Origin: Lachnospiraceae bacterium
GTDB taxonomy: Bacteria; Bacillota; Clostridia; Lachnospirales; Lachnospiraceae
Direction: 5' to 3'
Assembly (NCBI GenBank): GCA_017392525.1
Contig: JAFOVD010000010.1
Coordinates: 1 to 64,000, forward strand
Length of the DNA: 64,000 nucleotides
The position numbers and the translations under genes were made by a program. Each line of letters begins with the position of its first letter. Position 1 is the first letter of the stretch. Under the pieces are notes generated by a model. That model searched no databases and was not told the origin of the DNA. It saw only the letters and a program-made list of their open reading frames with translations. Shown here piece by piece: positions 18,650-28,347 of the stretch.

Positions 18650-19957
18650 ATGAGAATGGTGGATATTATTGAAAAAAAGAAAAATGGTCAGGAATTAGCA
18701 GATGAAGAAATCCGGGAAATGATTACAGCGCTTATTTCCGGGGATCTTCCTGATTATCAGCTGTCAGCATTTCTAATGGCTGTTGTATTCCAGGGTATGA
18801 ATGAGCGAGAGACATTGACCCTTACCAAAGCTATGCGAGATTCCGGTGATACTATGGATTTAAGTAAAATTCACGGTATCAAAGTAGACAAACATAGTTC
18901 CGGAGGCGTAGGAGATAAGACTACTCTGGTAGTGGCTCCACTTGTGGCAGCCCTGGGTGTCCCTGTAGCCAAAATGTCCGGTCGTGGTTTAGGACATACC
19001 GGAGGTACAATTGATAAGTTAGAAAGTATTCCTGGATTTCAGGTAAATATTTCTGAAGAAGACTTTATTCATCAGGTAAATCGAATAGGATTTGCTCTGG
19101 CTTCTCAGACTTCTAATCTTGCACCTGCAGATAAGAAAATCTATGCAATGCGTGATGTGACGGCTACAGTTCAGCAGCGTTCTTTAATTGCAAGTTCTAT
19201 TATGAGCAAAAAACTTGCATCCGGTTCTGATGCCATTGTATTGGATGTTAAATGCGGAGACGGTGCCTTTATGAAAGATGTTTCCGAAGCCCGTTCCCTT
19301 GCAGAAACAATGGTTAAAATCGGAAATGGAGCCGGTAAAGAGACAGTTGCTTTAATTACCAACATGGCTGAACCTCTGGGTACATACGTAGGTAATAATC
19401 TTGAAGTAATTGAGGCAATCGAAGCGCTTAAGGGTAACGGAGAGCCCGGATTTATGGAAGTTGTCTATGCATTGGGTGCACAGATGTTACTTGTTGGCAA
19501 GATTGTTTCCTCCAAGGAAGAGGCCTATAAAAAAATGAAAGAGGCAATCGAAGATGGGTCTGCCTTCTTGAAATTTAAAGAATTTGTTTCTTCTCAGGGA
19601 GGTGACGTTTCCTATATTGATGATCCTTCTAAATTCCCTAAAGCAAAGCTGACATTAGAAGTTCATTCTGATCGTAAAGGTTACGTAAATAAAATTCATA
19701 CAGAAGCCATTGGTGAAACAGTAATGCGTCTCGGTGGTGGTAGAGCTAAAAAAGATGATGTTATTGACATGACTGTAGGATTAAAAATCCAGAAGAAAGT
19801 CGGGGATATGATTTCAGAAGGCGATACAATTGCCGTTATTTATGGAAACACGAAAGAGCAATTAGCTCAAGCCGAAAAGGAAGTGCTTATGGCCTATGAA
19901 ATAACCGATAAGAATATAGATAAAATCCCGATGATTTTAGATGAGATCACACAATAA
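18650..19957 (+). CDS. Pyrimidine-nucleoside (thymidine) phosphorylase
   Basis: Phosphorolysis of thymidine, deoxyuridine and probably uridine to base and (deoxy)ribose-1-phosphate, a salvage reaction. The 435-residue length fits Pdp/DeoA. Motifs are the alpha-domain DYQLSAFLMAVVFQGMN, the phosphate site KHSSGGVGDKTTL, the family signature SGRGLGHTGGTIDKLESIPGF and the nucleoside-binding KKLASGSDAIVLDVKCGDGAFM. A strong AAGGGGG stands nine bases before the ATG. The sequence resembles the Gram-positive Pyn-NP group, which accepts both thymidine and uridine, but substrate range is inferred. Confidence 0.94.
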   Translation: MRMVDIIEKKKNGQELADEEIREMITALISGDLPDYQLSAFLMAVVFQGMNERETLTLTKAMRDSGDTMDLSKIHGIKVDKHSSGGVGDKTTLVVAPLVAALGVPVAKMSGRGLGHTGGTIDKLESIPGFQVNISEEDFIHQVNRIGFALASQTSNLAPADKKIYAMRDVTATVQQRSLIASSIMSKKLASGSDAIVLDVKCGDGAFMKDVSEARSLAETMVKIGNGAGKETVALITNMAEPLGTYVGNNLEVIEAIEALKGNGEPGFMEVVYALGAQMLLVGKIVSSKEEAYKKMKEAIEDGSAFLKFKEFVSSQGGDVSYIDDPSKFPKAKLTLEVHSDRKGYVNKIHTEAIGETVMRLGGGRAKKDDVIDMTVGLKIQKKVGDMISEGDTIAVIYGNTKEQLAQAEKEVLMAYEITDKNIDKIPMILDEITQ

Positions 19958-19967
19958 ACAGAAATAC

Positions 19968-19982
19968 TAGGATTCAATCCTA
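19968..19982. promoter_or_regulatory. 15-base palindrome upstream of phoH
   Basis: TAGGATTCAATCCTA is a perfect inverted repeat around a central C, in the 75-base gap before phoH. It could be an operator; the loop is too small for an RNA hairpin terminator and no T run follows. Confidence 0.35.
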
Positions 19983-20032
19983 TAAATATGGTAGAATAAA
20001 AGATAATTTGTTGATAGGGTAATGAAAGATTT

Positions 20033-21058
20033 ATGAGTTTGACAGAAATAATTGCCAATGTTCCTACGGAACACTTAGGAAATATATTTGGACAGTTTGA
20101 TAAAAATTTAAAACTTATTGAACGCACTCTTAATGTCAGTATTGTTCTCAGAGATGATCGTGTGAAAATCTCCGGAGAAGAAGCGGATGTTAAGAGTGCT
20201 TCTGATGTCCTGAATGAACTGCTAGAACTTTCTGTTCGCGGTAATACAATTACTGAACAGAACGTAATCTACGCATTGTCTTTGAAAGAACAGATAAAAA
20301 AACATGAAATGCTCACACTGGATGATGACGTTATTTGTCATACCATTCAAGGAAAACCGGTTAAGCCCAAGACCCTTGGTCAGAAAAAATATGTGGATGC
20401 AATTCGAAATGATATGATTGTGTTTGGTATTGGTCCGGCAGGTACAGGTAAAACATATCTTGCTATGGCTATGGCAATAACTGCTTTTCAAAGAGAAGAA
20501 GTGAGTCGTATAATCCTTACCAGACCTGCAATTGAAGCCGGAGAAAAGCTGGGATTTTTACCAGGAGATTTACAGAGTAAGATTGATCCGTATTTACGTC
20601 CTTTATATGATGCGTTATATCAGATTATGGGGGCTGATAATTTCCAGAGAAATATGGAAAAGGGATTGATTGAAGTAGCTCCTCTTGCATATATGCGTGG
20701 TAGAACACTGGATAATGCCTTTATTATTCTAGATGAAGCTCAGAATACCACACCGGCGCAGATGAAGATGTTTTTAACGCGAATCGGTTTTGGTTCGAAA
20801 GCGGTAATAACCGGTGACCAGACACAAAAGGATTTGCCAAGTGGACAGACTTCCGGTTTAGATGTTGCCACAACAGTTCTTAAGAATATAGATGATATTA
20901 GTATATGTAATCTGACAGGGGCAGATGTTGTGAGACATCCTCTGGTTCAAAAGATTGTAACTGCTTATGAAGATTATGAGAAGAAGCAGGAGAAAAAGAA
21001 ATCTAAAGTAACAAATACGAAAAAGAAAAGGAATTCTCTAAATGATCGAAGAAAGTAA
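20033..21058 (+). CDS. PhoH-like ATPase (YbeZ type)
   Basis: ATPase/putative RNA helicase that partners the endoribonuclease YbeY in rRNA processing. The 341-residue protein has an N-terminal KH-like region (about 10-80), Walker A GIGPAGTGKTYLAMA, the PAIEAGEKLGFLPGDLQSKIDPYLRPLYDAL signature region, Walker B AFIILDEAQNTTPAQMKMFLTR and the motif VITGDQTQKDLP. The extreme C-terminus is a Lys-rich tail. It overlaps the next gene by 17 bases and lies two genes before ybeY, the usual arrangement. Confidence 0.94.
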   Translation: MSLTEIIANVPTEHLGNIFGQFDKNLKLIERTLNVSIVLRDDRVKISGEEADVKSASDVLNELLELSVRGNTITEQNVIYALSLKEQIKKHEMLTLDDDVICHTIQGKPVKPKTLGQKKYVDAIRNDMIVFGIGPAGTGKTYLAMAMAITAFQREEVSRIILTRPAIEAGEKLGFLPGDLQSKIDPYLRPLYDALYQIMGADNFQRNMEKGLIEVAPLAYMRGRTLDNAFIILDEAQNTTPAQMKMFLTRIGFGSKAVITGDQTQKDLPSGQTSGLDVATTVLKNIDDISICNLTGADVVRHPLVQKIVTAYEDYEKKQEKKKSKVTNTKKKRNSLNDRRK

Positions 21059-22226
21059 GTTTTCATTAGAGCGGGTGGTGACAGTAATTGGAATCATCCT
21101 TCTCTATATTGCAGGAATTACCATTCTTTGTCTTCGAAATGAACTGTTAATTGATGAGATACTTTGTCTTTCCATTATTTCGGCCTGCTTTTTGATAGTT
21201 TTTGTTCTATCACTGGTTATTCGAAGGTTAAATGGTACATATAATGGCAGCAACTATAAAAGAGTGTTTCTCATACATTTTTGTTGCTTTGGTTTACTGA
21301 TTGGTTTTTCCTTTGCATCAAAGTACTTTATGCCTTTTATTTTGATTGGGCTTTTATTAAATTCTATACTGGATGATGGCCTATCCATCGGTGCAACATG
21401 TTATTTTGCAGTAATCTTTACAATTATCCAGGGAAGTAATATTTATTATCTCTATGGATATATTTTGGTTTCTATTCTTGGTATTTTGTTATCGAATGCC
21501 TCAAAGGCGGATTTTAGAATTCCAAAGATTTATCTGTTTTTTATAGCATTTGCGTTAAACTTAAGTATTTCTCTGGTATTTACTTATTTTGTCTATCAGG
21601 CCATTACAAAATTTGAATATATTCTGCTCTTTTCAGAGAGTATGTTTGTAGCTTTGTTTATGACGTATCTATTTCCTAAGATTTTGGTATGGATGGATCG
21701 TCAAAATACAATTGCTTATGAGGAAATTCTCGAGACAGACTATCCTTTATTAATGGATATTAAAAGATTTTCTGTTTCAGAATATAATCATGCAATTCGT
21801 GTTAGTAGACTGGCAAAATCATGTGTGCGAGAAATTCGTGGAAATGAATTAACTGCCGCCTGCGGTGGAATGTATTATCGCCTTGGGAAAATTCTGGGAA
21901 AACCTGAGATTCAAAATGCAGTAAAAGTTTCCAATGATCACTGTTTTCCAAAAGACGTTATCAGTATACTTACTGAATATGGTGGTATTATTAAGAAACC
22001 ACAGTCTCAGGAATCAGCTGTAGTGCATATGTGTGATGTAGTTGTTTCTAAAATGGAAGCACTCTCACAAAATGAGTCTATGCGAAGCAACTGGAATCAG
22101 GATATGGTGATTTACCAGACATTAAATGAATACTCTCAGCGTGGATTCTATGATGAATCCGGGTTAAGTATTAACCAGTTTTTACTTGTTCGAGAGCGTA
22201 TGATTAGGGAGGAATCTATTTTATGA
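21042..22226 (+). CDS. Truncated, apparently inactive PgpH/YqfF-like 7TM-HD protein
   Basis: Occupies the phoH-ybeY slot normally held by the c-di-AMP phosphodiesterase PgpH (YqfF), but is only 394 residues instead of about 700. It lacks the extracellular 7TMR-HDED domain and has about seven membrane helices (15-215), then a cytoplasmic HD-like domain (225-390). Family landmarks survive: H250 in EYNHAIRVSRLA, IKKPQSQESAVVHMCD with D332. The metal-binding HD dyad of YYHDIGK is replaced by R280-L281 (YYRLGK), and the EHHG-type motif by EYGG (312-315). Catalysis is therefore unlikely; a sensor or scaffold role is inferred. ATGA overlap with ybeY. Confidence 0.82.
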   Translation: MIEESKFSLERVVTVIGIILLYIAGITILCLRNELLIDEILCLSIISACFLIVFVLSLVIRRLNGTYNGSNYKRVFLIHFCCFGLLIGFSFASKYFMPFILIGLLLNSILDDGLSIGATCYFAVIFTIIQGSNIYYLYGYILVSILGILLSNASKADFRIPKIYLFFIAFALNLSISLVFTYFVYQAITKFEYILLFSESMFVALFMTYLFPKILVWMDRQNTIAYEEILETDYPLLMDIKRFSVSEYNHAIRVSRLAKSCVREIRGNELTAACGGMYYRLGKILGKPEIQNAVKVSNDHCFPKDVISILTEYGGIIKKPQSQESAVVHMCDVVVSKMEALSQNESMRSNWNQDMVIYQTLNEYSQRGFYDESGLSINQFLLVRERMIREESIL

Positions 22227-22750
22227 CCCTTTATATAGAGGAGGAGACAGAGGTCTCATTTCCTTTTGACTATAAAGAACTTGCGAAGTCCGTTATTAAC
22301 GCAGCTTTAGATCATGAGGAATTTCCATATGAAGTTGAAGTATCTCTCACTTTTATGGATAAAGATGGTATTCAGGAAGCAAACAGGGATTTTCGTCAAA
22401 TCGATCGTCCTACAGATGTGTTATCATTTCCTATGTTGGATTTCCCTGCACCGGGAGATTTCAGCGAATTAGAGGGAATGAATGATATTACAAATCCTGA
22501 AACAGATGACGTGGTTTTGGGGGATATTGTGTTATGCGTTCCTAAAATATACGAGCAGGCAGAGGAATACGGTCATTCAGTAAAGAGGGAATATGCATTT
22601 CTTATTGCTCATTCCATGCTCCATCTTATGGGTTACGACCATATGGAAGATGAAGAGAGAGTAGAAATGGAAAAGAGACAAAAAGAAATATTAGACATAT
22701 TAAAAATTTATCGTTTTGAGGAGGAGGAAACGAATGAAAAACTTAACTAA
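22223..22750 (+). CDS. ybeY: Endoribonuclease YbeY (rRNA maturation factor)
   Basis: Zinc-dependent single-strand endoribonuclease required for 16S rRNA 3'-end maturation and ribosome quality control. The 175-residue protein contains the RPTDVLSFPM and VLGDIVLCVP blocks and the metal site H-S-M-L-H-L-M-G-Y-D-H (H-x3-H-x5-H). It starts in an ATGA overlap with the HD-like gene and its last 17 bases overlap the next gene. Partner of the PhoH-like ATPase upstream. Confidence 0.97.
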   Translation: MTLYIEEETEVSFPFDYKELAKSVINAALDHEEFPYEVEVSLTFMDKDGIQEANRDFRQIDRPTDVLSFPMLDFPAPGDFSELEGMNDITNPETDDVVLGDIVLCVPKIYEQAEEYGHSVKREYAFLIAHSMLHLMGYDHMEDEERVEMEKRQKEILDILKIYRFEEEETNEKLN

Positions 22751-23840
22751 GCAACAGAAGATTATTTTAGGAATTTCTGCTGCAGTAATTATAATTGCTG
22801 CTATTATCCTTGCTTTTGTTCTTAAAAAACCAGCAAAGACAGAAAAAGCAGAAACGACTGCAGAGAATACTGAAGAAACAGTTGTTGATGATGGCAACCA
22901 TGATGGATTGGCAAAATCATTATTAACAGGTAAATGGATTAATGAAATCTATGCCAATTCTCGTCCATATGCTATCATGACTGAAAATACCAAGGTTAAT
23001 ATGCCTCAGTACGGATTAAATTCAGCAGGTGTCATCTATGAATGTCCTGTAGAGGGTGGTATCACTCGTCTTATGGCAATTTATGATGACACATCTAATC
23101 TGACACAGATTGGTAATGTACGTTCTTGTCGACCATATTACGCATATATTGCTTCTGAATATAAAGCAGTTTATGTTCATTATGGACAGAGTGTACAGGG
23201 CGAAGAAGTGTTGAATTCCGGTATCGTAGATGACTTAAATGGACTTGGCGGAGAAGAATCTGTTACATTTTTCCGTACAGATGAACATCCAAAGCCACAT
23301 AATGCATATACAAGTAATGAGGGCTTAATTGCCGGTACTGCATATAAAGATATTGATTTATCTTTACCTTCTGATTATTCAGGTCACTTTAAGTTTGCTG
23401 AAGATGATTCATTAAATGAACTTTCATCCGGTTCAGATTGTAAATATGTGTCTCTTTATTTCTTTAACAATTCACCATATTTTGTTTATGATGAAGACTC
23501 ACATACATACTTACGTTATCAGTTCGGTGACAAACAGATTGACAAGGTTGACGGTAATCAGGTTGCTGTTACAAATATTATTTTACAGAATGTGGATAGT
23601 TCAATTTACGAGGGAACACAGTATCTGAACATCCCGTTGGTTGGTTCCGGAACCGGTAAATATATTTCAAATGGTAAAATTATTGATATCACCTGGTCGA
23701 AGGAAAGTGATACTGGTGTAACACATTACTACGATACAGATGGTAATGAAATCGTATTAAATCAGGGACAGACATGGATTTCTCTGATTCAGAATCCTTA
23801 TGCAGATCAGAATGTCTATTCTGCAGAGGTTCCACAATAA
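22734..23840 (+). CDS. DUF3048 (YerB-like) membrane-anchored protein
   Basis: Function not established. The 368-residue protein has an N-terminal signal anchor (about residues 8-31, IILGISAAVIIIAAIILAFVL) without a lipobox cysteine, a short Thr/Glu-rich linker, then a DUF3048 N-terminal domain (RPYAIMTENTKVNMPQYGL, IGNVRSCRPYYAYIA, AVYVHYGQS) and its C-terminal beta domain (GKIIDITWSKESD, LNQGQTWISLI). ATG 22734 follows GAGGAGGAGG and overlaps the ybeY end. Relative of the Bacillus lipoprotein YerB, but lacking the lipid anchor; surface exposed. Confidence 0.85.
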   Translation: MKNLTKQQKIILGISAAVIIIAAIILAFVLKKPAKTEKAETTAENTEETVVDDGNHDGLAKSLLTGKWINEIYANSRPYAIMTENTKVNMPQYGLNSAGVIYECPVEGGITRLMAIYDDTSNLTQIGNVRSCRPYYAYIASEYKAVYVHYGQSVQGEEVLNSGIVDDLNGLGGEESVTFFRTDEHPKPHNAYTSNEGLIAGTAYKDIDLSLPSDYSGHFKFAEDDSLNELSSGSDCKYVSLYFFNNSPYFVYDEDSHTYLRYQFGDKQIDKVDGNQVAVTNIILQNVDSSIYEGTQYLNIPLVGSGTGKYISNGKIIDITWSKESDTGVTHYYDTDGNEIVLNQGQTWISLIQNPYADQNVYSAEVPQ

Positions 23841-23866
23841 ACTAGAAATGGAATGAATGAAGTTTT

Positions 23867-25519
23867 ATGAGCGAAAATAGGAAAAGCGATACAGCATTTA
23901 TATTACAGGGATCCATACTTGCGATTGCTTCTATAGTCAGCCGAATTGTGGGATTGGTTTATCGAATCCCACTGACTGCTATTATCGGGAAAACAGGAAA
24001 TGATTACTATGGTACTGCCTATGAAATCTACAATATCTTACTTATTATTTCCTCATACAGTATTCCCCTTGCAGTTTCTAAACTGGTAGCAGCAAGAATG
24101 GCAGAGGGTCAGGCAAAAAATGCAATGAAAGTTTTAAAAGGATCCCTTGCCTTTGCAGCGTTAACCGGAGGTACGGCCGCAGTTGTTGTTTATTTCTTGG
24201 CTGATGTATTTGCAAATATCCTTAAGACTCCAATGTGTGCTCTTGCTCTTAGAGTCTTGGCTCCTGTTTTATTTATCGTTGCAATTGTCGGTGTACTCCG
24301 TGGATTTTTCCAGGGATTACACACGATGATTCCAACTGCAATTTCACAGATTGCAGAACAGGTTTTAAATGCCATTGTCAGTGTTTTCGCAGCATATACT
24401 CTTGTGCGTTATGGTGAGAGAGTAGGTGCTGTTCTTGGGCAGAAAGAAATATACCGAGCTGCCTATGGAGCTGCCGGCGGTACATTAGGTACCGCTATCG
24501 GTTCTCTTACTGCATTGATTTTTATGTGTGTAATCATGATGTTATACATGAAACGTCTCAAAAAGAAAATGCGAAGAGATCATACAAAATCAGTGCTGGA
24601 ATATAAAGCTCTGTTTCGACTTCTTATTTTCACCATCGTTCCTGTATTACTAAGTACAACTTTGTATAATATCAGTTCTATAATTGATACAGGTATATTT
24701 AAAAATATTGTTCATCTTCAGGGATATGATGCCAAGGAAGTGTCAGAATGGTGGGGCGTATATACAGGTCAGTATCGTGTGCTAATTAATGTACCGATTT
24801 CTATTGCATCAGCAATGGCAGCTTCATCTGTACCGGCACTTACAGCTGCATTCCAGAGCAAGGAAAAACTACGCGTACAACGTCAGATCACCAGCGCTAC
24901 CAGATTTGTTATGGTAATCGCAATTCCATGCGCTATGGGACTGTTTGTTCTGGCTAAACCTGTAATGATGCTCCTGTTTAATGACCCGGATGAAACTTCT
25001 GCAGCTATGCTTCGAGTTGGCGCAATTGCAGTTGTATTTTATGCGCTTTCTACATTATCCAACGGTTTATTACAGGGAATAAATCGAATGAAAATACCAG
25101 TAAAGAATGCAGCAATCGCTTTGGTTGCTCAAGCACTCGTTTTGGTTTTACTGTTATTTGCATTCCATTTGAATATATATGCAGTAGTACTTGCAAATAC
25201 ATTTTATGCTGCACTGATGTGTGTATTAAATGGTCTTGCTGTTATACGATATAGTGGTGCAAAACAGGATTTTGCTAAAACCTATGTAATTCCATTTTTA
25301 GCATCGTGTGTCATGGGATTATCTGTATATGTATCTTATGAATTGATTGAATTGATTATACATTCCAATGCAATTTCTACTGCAATATCAATTATTGTTG
25401 GTGTAATAGTTTATTTTGTTGTATTACTTCTTATGCATGGAATATCTGAAAACGAATTGAGAAGATTTCCAAAAGGTGCTCTTTTAGTACAAATTGCTAA
25501 GAAGATGCAACTTCTTTAG
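23867..25519 (+). CDS. SpoVB/MurJ-like polysaccharide flippase (MOP superfamily)
   Basis: Predicted to flip lipid-linked wall or polysaccharide precursors. The 550-residue protein has about 14 hydrophobic helices and the MOP-family pattern: ILQGSILAIASIVSRIVGLVYRIPL at the N-terminus, SYSIPLAVSKLVAARMAEGQ, and GFFQGLHTMIPTAISQIAEQ, which resemble SpoVB/YtgP of Firmicutes. The ribosome site is weak. Whether it acts in sporulation, wall elongation or exopolysaccharide export is not visible. Confidence 0.88.
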   Translation: MSENRKSDTAFILQGSILAIASIVSRIVGLVYRIPLTAIIGKTGNDYYGTAYEIYNILLIISSYSIPLAVSKLVAARMAEGQAKNAMKVLKGSLAFAALTGGTAAVVVYFLADVFANILKTPMCALALRVLAPVLFIVAIVGVLRGFFQGLHTMIPTAISQIAEQVLNAIVSVFAAYTLVRYGERVGAVLGQKEIYRAAYGAAGGTLGTAIGSLTALIFMCVIMMLYMKRLKKKMRRDHTKSVLEYKALFRLLIFTIVPVLLSTTLYNISSIIDTGIFKNIVHLQGYDAKEVSEWWGVYTGQYRVLINVPISIASAMAASSVPALTAAFQSKEKLRVQRQITSATRFVMVIAIPCAMGLFVLAKPVMMLLFNDPDETSAAMLRVGAIAVVFYALSTLSNGLLQGINRMKIPVKNAAIALVAQALVLVLLLFAFHLNIYAVVLANTFYAALMCVLNGLAVIRYSGAKQDFAKTYVIPFLASCVMGLSVYVSYELIELIIHSNAISTAISIIVGVIVYFVVLLLMHGISENELRRFPKGALLVQIAKKMQLL

Positions 25520-25529
25520 GTGAATACTT

Positions 25530-26765
25530 ATGAGTTACGATTGTATCGTGATTGGCGGTGGGGCTGCAGGAATTATGGCAGCCTGTACAGCCGGAAATCA
25601 AGGAAAATCTGTTTTAATACTGGAGGTCAATGAAACAGTCGGAAAGAAAATTCTGGCAACCGGTAACGGGCGCTGCAATTTTACCAATGACTATATGGGT
25701 ATAGAATGTTTCCGAACAGATACTGATTTTCAGAAAATGGAAAGTGTTTTAAATCGATTTACTAAAGATGACACCCTTTCTTTTTTTGAAGAAATAGGAA
25801 TTTATGGTAAAATTCGTTTTGGAACCGGCTATTATCCCTTATCAATGCAGGCATCACAGGTAAGAGATGCATTAGTTTTAGCGTTAAAGAAACGACAGAT
25901 TTCCATAGTTTATAACTTTAAATGTATTAAGATAGAAAAAACAGATTTTGGATATCGTGCAATCTCTACGGATGGTAAAAAGTACTCCGGGAAAACCTGT
26001 ATAGTAACTACCGGAGGATATGCGTCTCCTAAAACCGGAAGCGATGGTGCTCTTTATTATTATCTGAAAAAAAACGGCATCAAAACCGCCGATGTTGTCC
26101 CTGCACTTGTTCCATTAAAGTGTACAGAAACATTTTTTAAGAGTCTTCAAGGTGTCCGTTGGGAAGCCAATGTATCTGTGAGTCATAACAATAATGTAAT
26201 TTCAAACCAAGGGGAATTACAATTTACCAAAGAAGGGATTTCTGGAATTCCGGTTTTTCAGATTAGTCGATTTATAGCTAAAGATTTATTAACACAAAAG
26301 AAATGTACTGTTCAAATTGATCTGTATCCGGATTTTTCAAAAGAAGTTTTAAAAGAGCAATTTGAAAAAAGATTCTATGATGAAGGATGGTACAAAACAA
26401 GTCATGAGGCTTTAATTGGTATAATGAATGATAAATTGATTGATGTTTTGTTGGAGTTATCCGGTATTGATAAAACGGAAAGCGCCAGCTCAATTTCAGA
26501 GAGCCAATTAAAATCACTTCTAAGACTATGTAAGAATTTTTCTGTTACAGTCTGTGGTACAAAGGGCTTTGAATTTGCCCAAACCACTGCCGGCGGCATT
26601 GATCTTACCGCTGTATCAGATGATTTGGAATCTCTAGATCATGAAGGATTGTATTTTGCAGGAGAAATACTTGACGTTGATGGTATCTGTGGGGGATATA
26701 ATCTACAATGGGCCTGGGCCAGCGGTTATGTAGCAGGCTTGGCAGCAAGTTTTGAAAGGGAATAG
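25530..26765 (+). CDS. HI0933/BaiN-like FAD-dependent oxidoreductase
   Basis: Flavoprotein of the HI0933 family (COG2081); some members reduce bile-acid intermediates, but the general role is unknown. The 411-residue protein has the FAD Rossmann motif VIGGGAAGIMAACTAG at residues 6-21, the family signature ILATGNGRCNFTN, VTTGGYASPKTGSDG and the C-terminal FAGEILDVDGICGGYNLQWAWASG. It starts ten bases after the flippase and is followed one base later by a second flavoprotein. Bile-acid activity should not be assumed. Confidence 0.88.
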   Translation: MSYDCIVIGGGAAGIMAACTAGNQGKSVLILEVNETVGKKILATGNGRCNFTNDYMGIECFRTDTDFQKMESVLNRFTKDDTLSFFEEIGIYGKIRFGTGYYPLSMQASQVRDALVLALKKRQISIVYNFKCIKIEKTDFGYRAISTDGKKYSGKTCIVTTGGYASPKTGSDGALYYYLKKNGIKTADVVPALVPLKCTETFFKSLQGVRWEANVSVSHNNNVISNQGELQFTKEGISGIPVFQISRFIAKDLLTQKKCTVQIDLYPDFSKEVLKEQFEKRFYDEGWYKTSHEALIGIMNDKLIDVLLELSGIDKTESASSISESQLKSLLRLCKNFSVTVCGTKGFEFAQTTAGGIDLTAVSDDLESLDHEGLYFAGEILDVDGICGGYNLQWAWASGYVAGLAASFERE

Positions 26766-26766
26766 T

Positions 26767-28347
26767 ATGATTCAAATTCAGCAGATTAAAGTTTCCATCC
26801 ATGAAGAACAGACTACGGCTCTTCGAAAGAAGATTGTGAAACTTCTTCGCATTTCAGATTCCGATTTAATTAATATTGAAATACGAAAGAAATCAATAGA
26901 TGCAAGAAAAAAACCTGAGCTGTATTATGTCTATACAGTTTATGTTGAAGTTGCAAAGAAACTTTCGGTTTCAAAATTTAAAAATAATAATATTTCAGAA
27001 GTACATCCGAAATCCTATAGGATACCGGATGCATTTTCTGAAGGTGAAATTAAAAGACCTGTTATTATCGGTTTTGGACCAGCAGGTCTTTTTGCTGCGT
27101 ATTTACTTGCTTTATGCAATACTAATCCAATTATATTGGAGAGAGGAAAGCAGGTAGAGTTAAGAAAAGAGGATGTTCAGAAATTTTGGGAAACCGGTGT
27201 ATTAGATACGAAATCCAATGTACAATTTGGAGAAGGCGGTGCTGGTACATTTTCTGACGGAAAACTGAACACCGTTGTAAAGGACAAATTCGGTAGAAAT
27301 CGATTTGTTCTGGAAACATTTGTAAAATTCGGAGCAAATCCAGATATCTTATCCAGTTTCAAACCACATATCGGTACAGATGTTTTGGAGAAAGTTGTTT
27401 CAAATATGCGAAATGAAATTCTTCGTTTAGGCGGAGAGATTCGTTTTGAAACCTGTGTTACTGATTTTGAAATAAAGGAAAACCACTTAACGGGTCTTTG
27501 GTTAAATGGAGAGGAATATTTAGCTGTTTCAGATGTAATTCTTGCAATAGGACACAGTGCCAGAGATACCTTTGAAACACTTCACAAGAGAAATGTACCT
27601 ATGTTGGCCAAAGATTTTGCAGTGGGCTTTCGAGTAGAGCATCCACAAAGTTTCATTAATGTTCATCAATATGGTGTGGATCTTGAAGAACTTCCGGTTG
27701 CACCATACAAACTTGCAACAAATCTGGAAAACGGTCGCGGGGTATATAGTTTCTGTATGTGTCCCGGCGGATATGTGGTAAATGCATCCTCAGAAGGACA
27801 TCGTCTGGTAGTAAATGGAATGAGCTATTCCGATCGTGGCTCTAAAAATGCAAACAGTGCAATTGTAGTTTCTGTTGGAGAAAAAGAGTTTGATAAATCA
27901 AATCCGCTTTCCGGAATTGAATATCAACGAAAAATAGAAGAGAAAGCATACGAAATTGGACAGGGCAAGATACCGCAGCAGTTGCTCAAGGATTTTGTAC
28001 TTGGACAAAATTCCACAGAATATGGACATTTTACAAGTGAAACTCGTGGTGAAACAGTTTTTGCAAGGGTAGATCAGATTCTTTCACCGGAATTAAATGA
28101 ATCCTTTATTCAAGGAATGAAGAATTTTGATCAGAAAATTAGTGGCTATTATATGGAAGATGCCATTATTTCCGGTGTTGAATCCAGAACCTCCTCACCG
28201 GTTAGGATATCAAGAAATGATGACTTTATGAGTGATATAAAAGGACTCTACCCTTGTGGAGAGGGAGCCGGCTATGCAGGCGGTATAACAAGTGCTGCAA
28301 TGGATGGCTTAAAATGTGCGGAAAAATTAATGGAGAAATACAAATAA
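26767..28347 (+). CDS. FAD-dependent dehydrogenase (COG2509 type)
   Basis: Uncharacterised NAD(P)/FAD-dependent oxidoreductase of 526 residues. An N-terminal alpha/beta domain of about 90 residues precedes the FAD motif IIGFGPAGLFAAYLLAL. Further blocks are NVQFGEGGAGTFSDGKLNT, ILAIGHSARDTFETL, VGFRVEHPQSFINVHQYG and the C-terminal GIESRTSSPVRISRN-like and YPCGEGAGYAGGITSAAMDG segments. ATG 26767 follows GAAAGGGA; an in-frame TTG at 26752 overlaps the preceding gene. The stop overlaps the mutS start (TAATG), so it is translationally coupled to mutS. Confidence 0.88.
   Translation: MIQIQQIKVSIHEEQTTALRKKIVKLLRISDSDLINIEIRKKSIDARKKPELYYVYTVYVEVAKKLSVSKFKNNNISEVHPKSYRIPDAFSEGEIKRPVIIGFGPAGLFAAYLLALCNTNPIILERGKQVELRKEDVQKFWETGVLDTKSNVQFGEGGAGTFSDGKLNTVVKDKFGRNRFVLETFVKFGANPDILSSFKPHIGTDVLEKVVSNMRNEILRLGGEIRFETCVTDFEIKENHLTGLWLNGEEYLAVSDVILAIGHSARDTFETLHKRNVPMLAKDFAVGFRVEHPQSFINVHQYGVDLEELPVAPYKLATNLENGRGVYSFCMCPGGYVVNASSEGHRLVVNGMSYSDRGSKNANSAIVVSVGEKEFDKSNPLSGIEYQRKIEEKAYEIGQGKIPQQLLKDFVLGQNSTEYGHFTSETRGETVFARVDQILSPELNESFIQGMKNFDQKISGYYMEDAIISGVESRTSSPVRISRNDDFMSDIKGLYPCGEGAGYAGGITSAAMDGLKCAEKLMEKYK

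Noticed and set aside
25530..26765. Bile-acid dehydroxylation gene baiN
   Set aside because: The HI0933 family is broad and no other bai genes are near, so the specific function is not supported.
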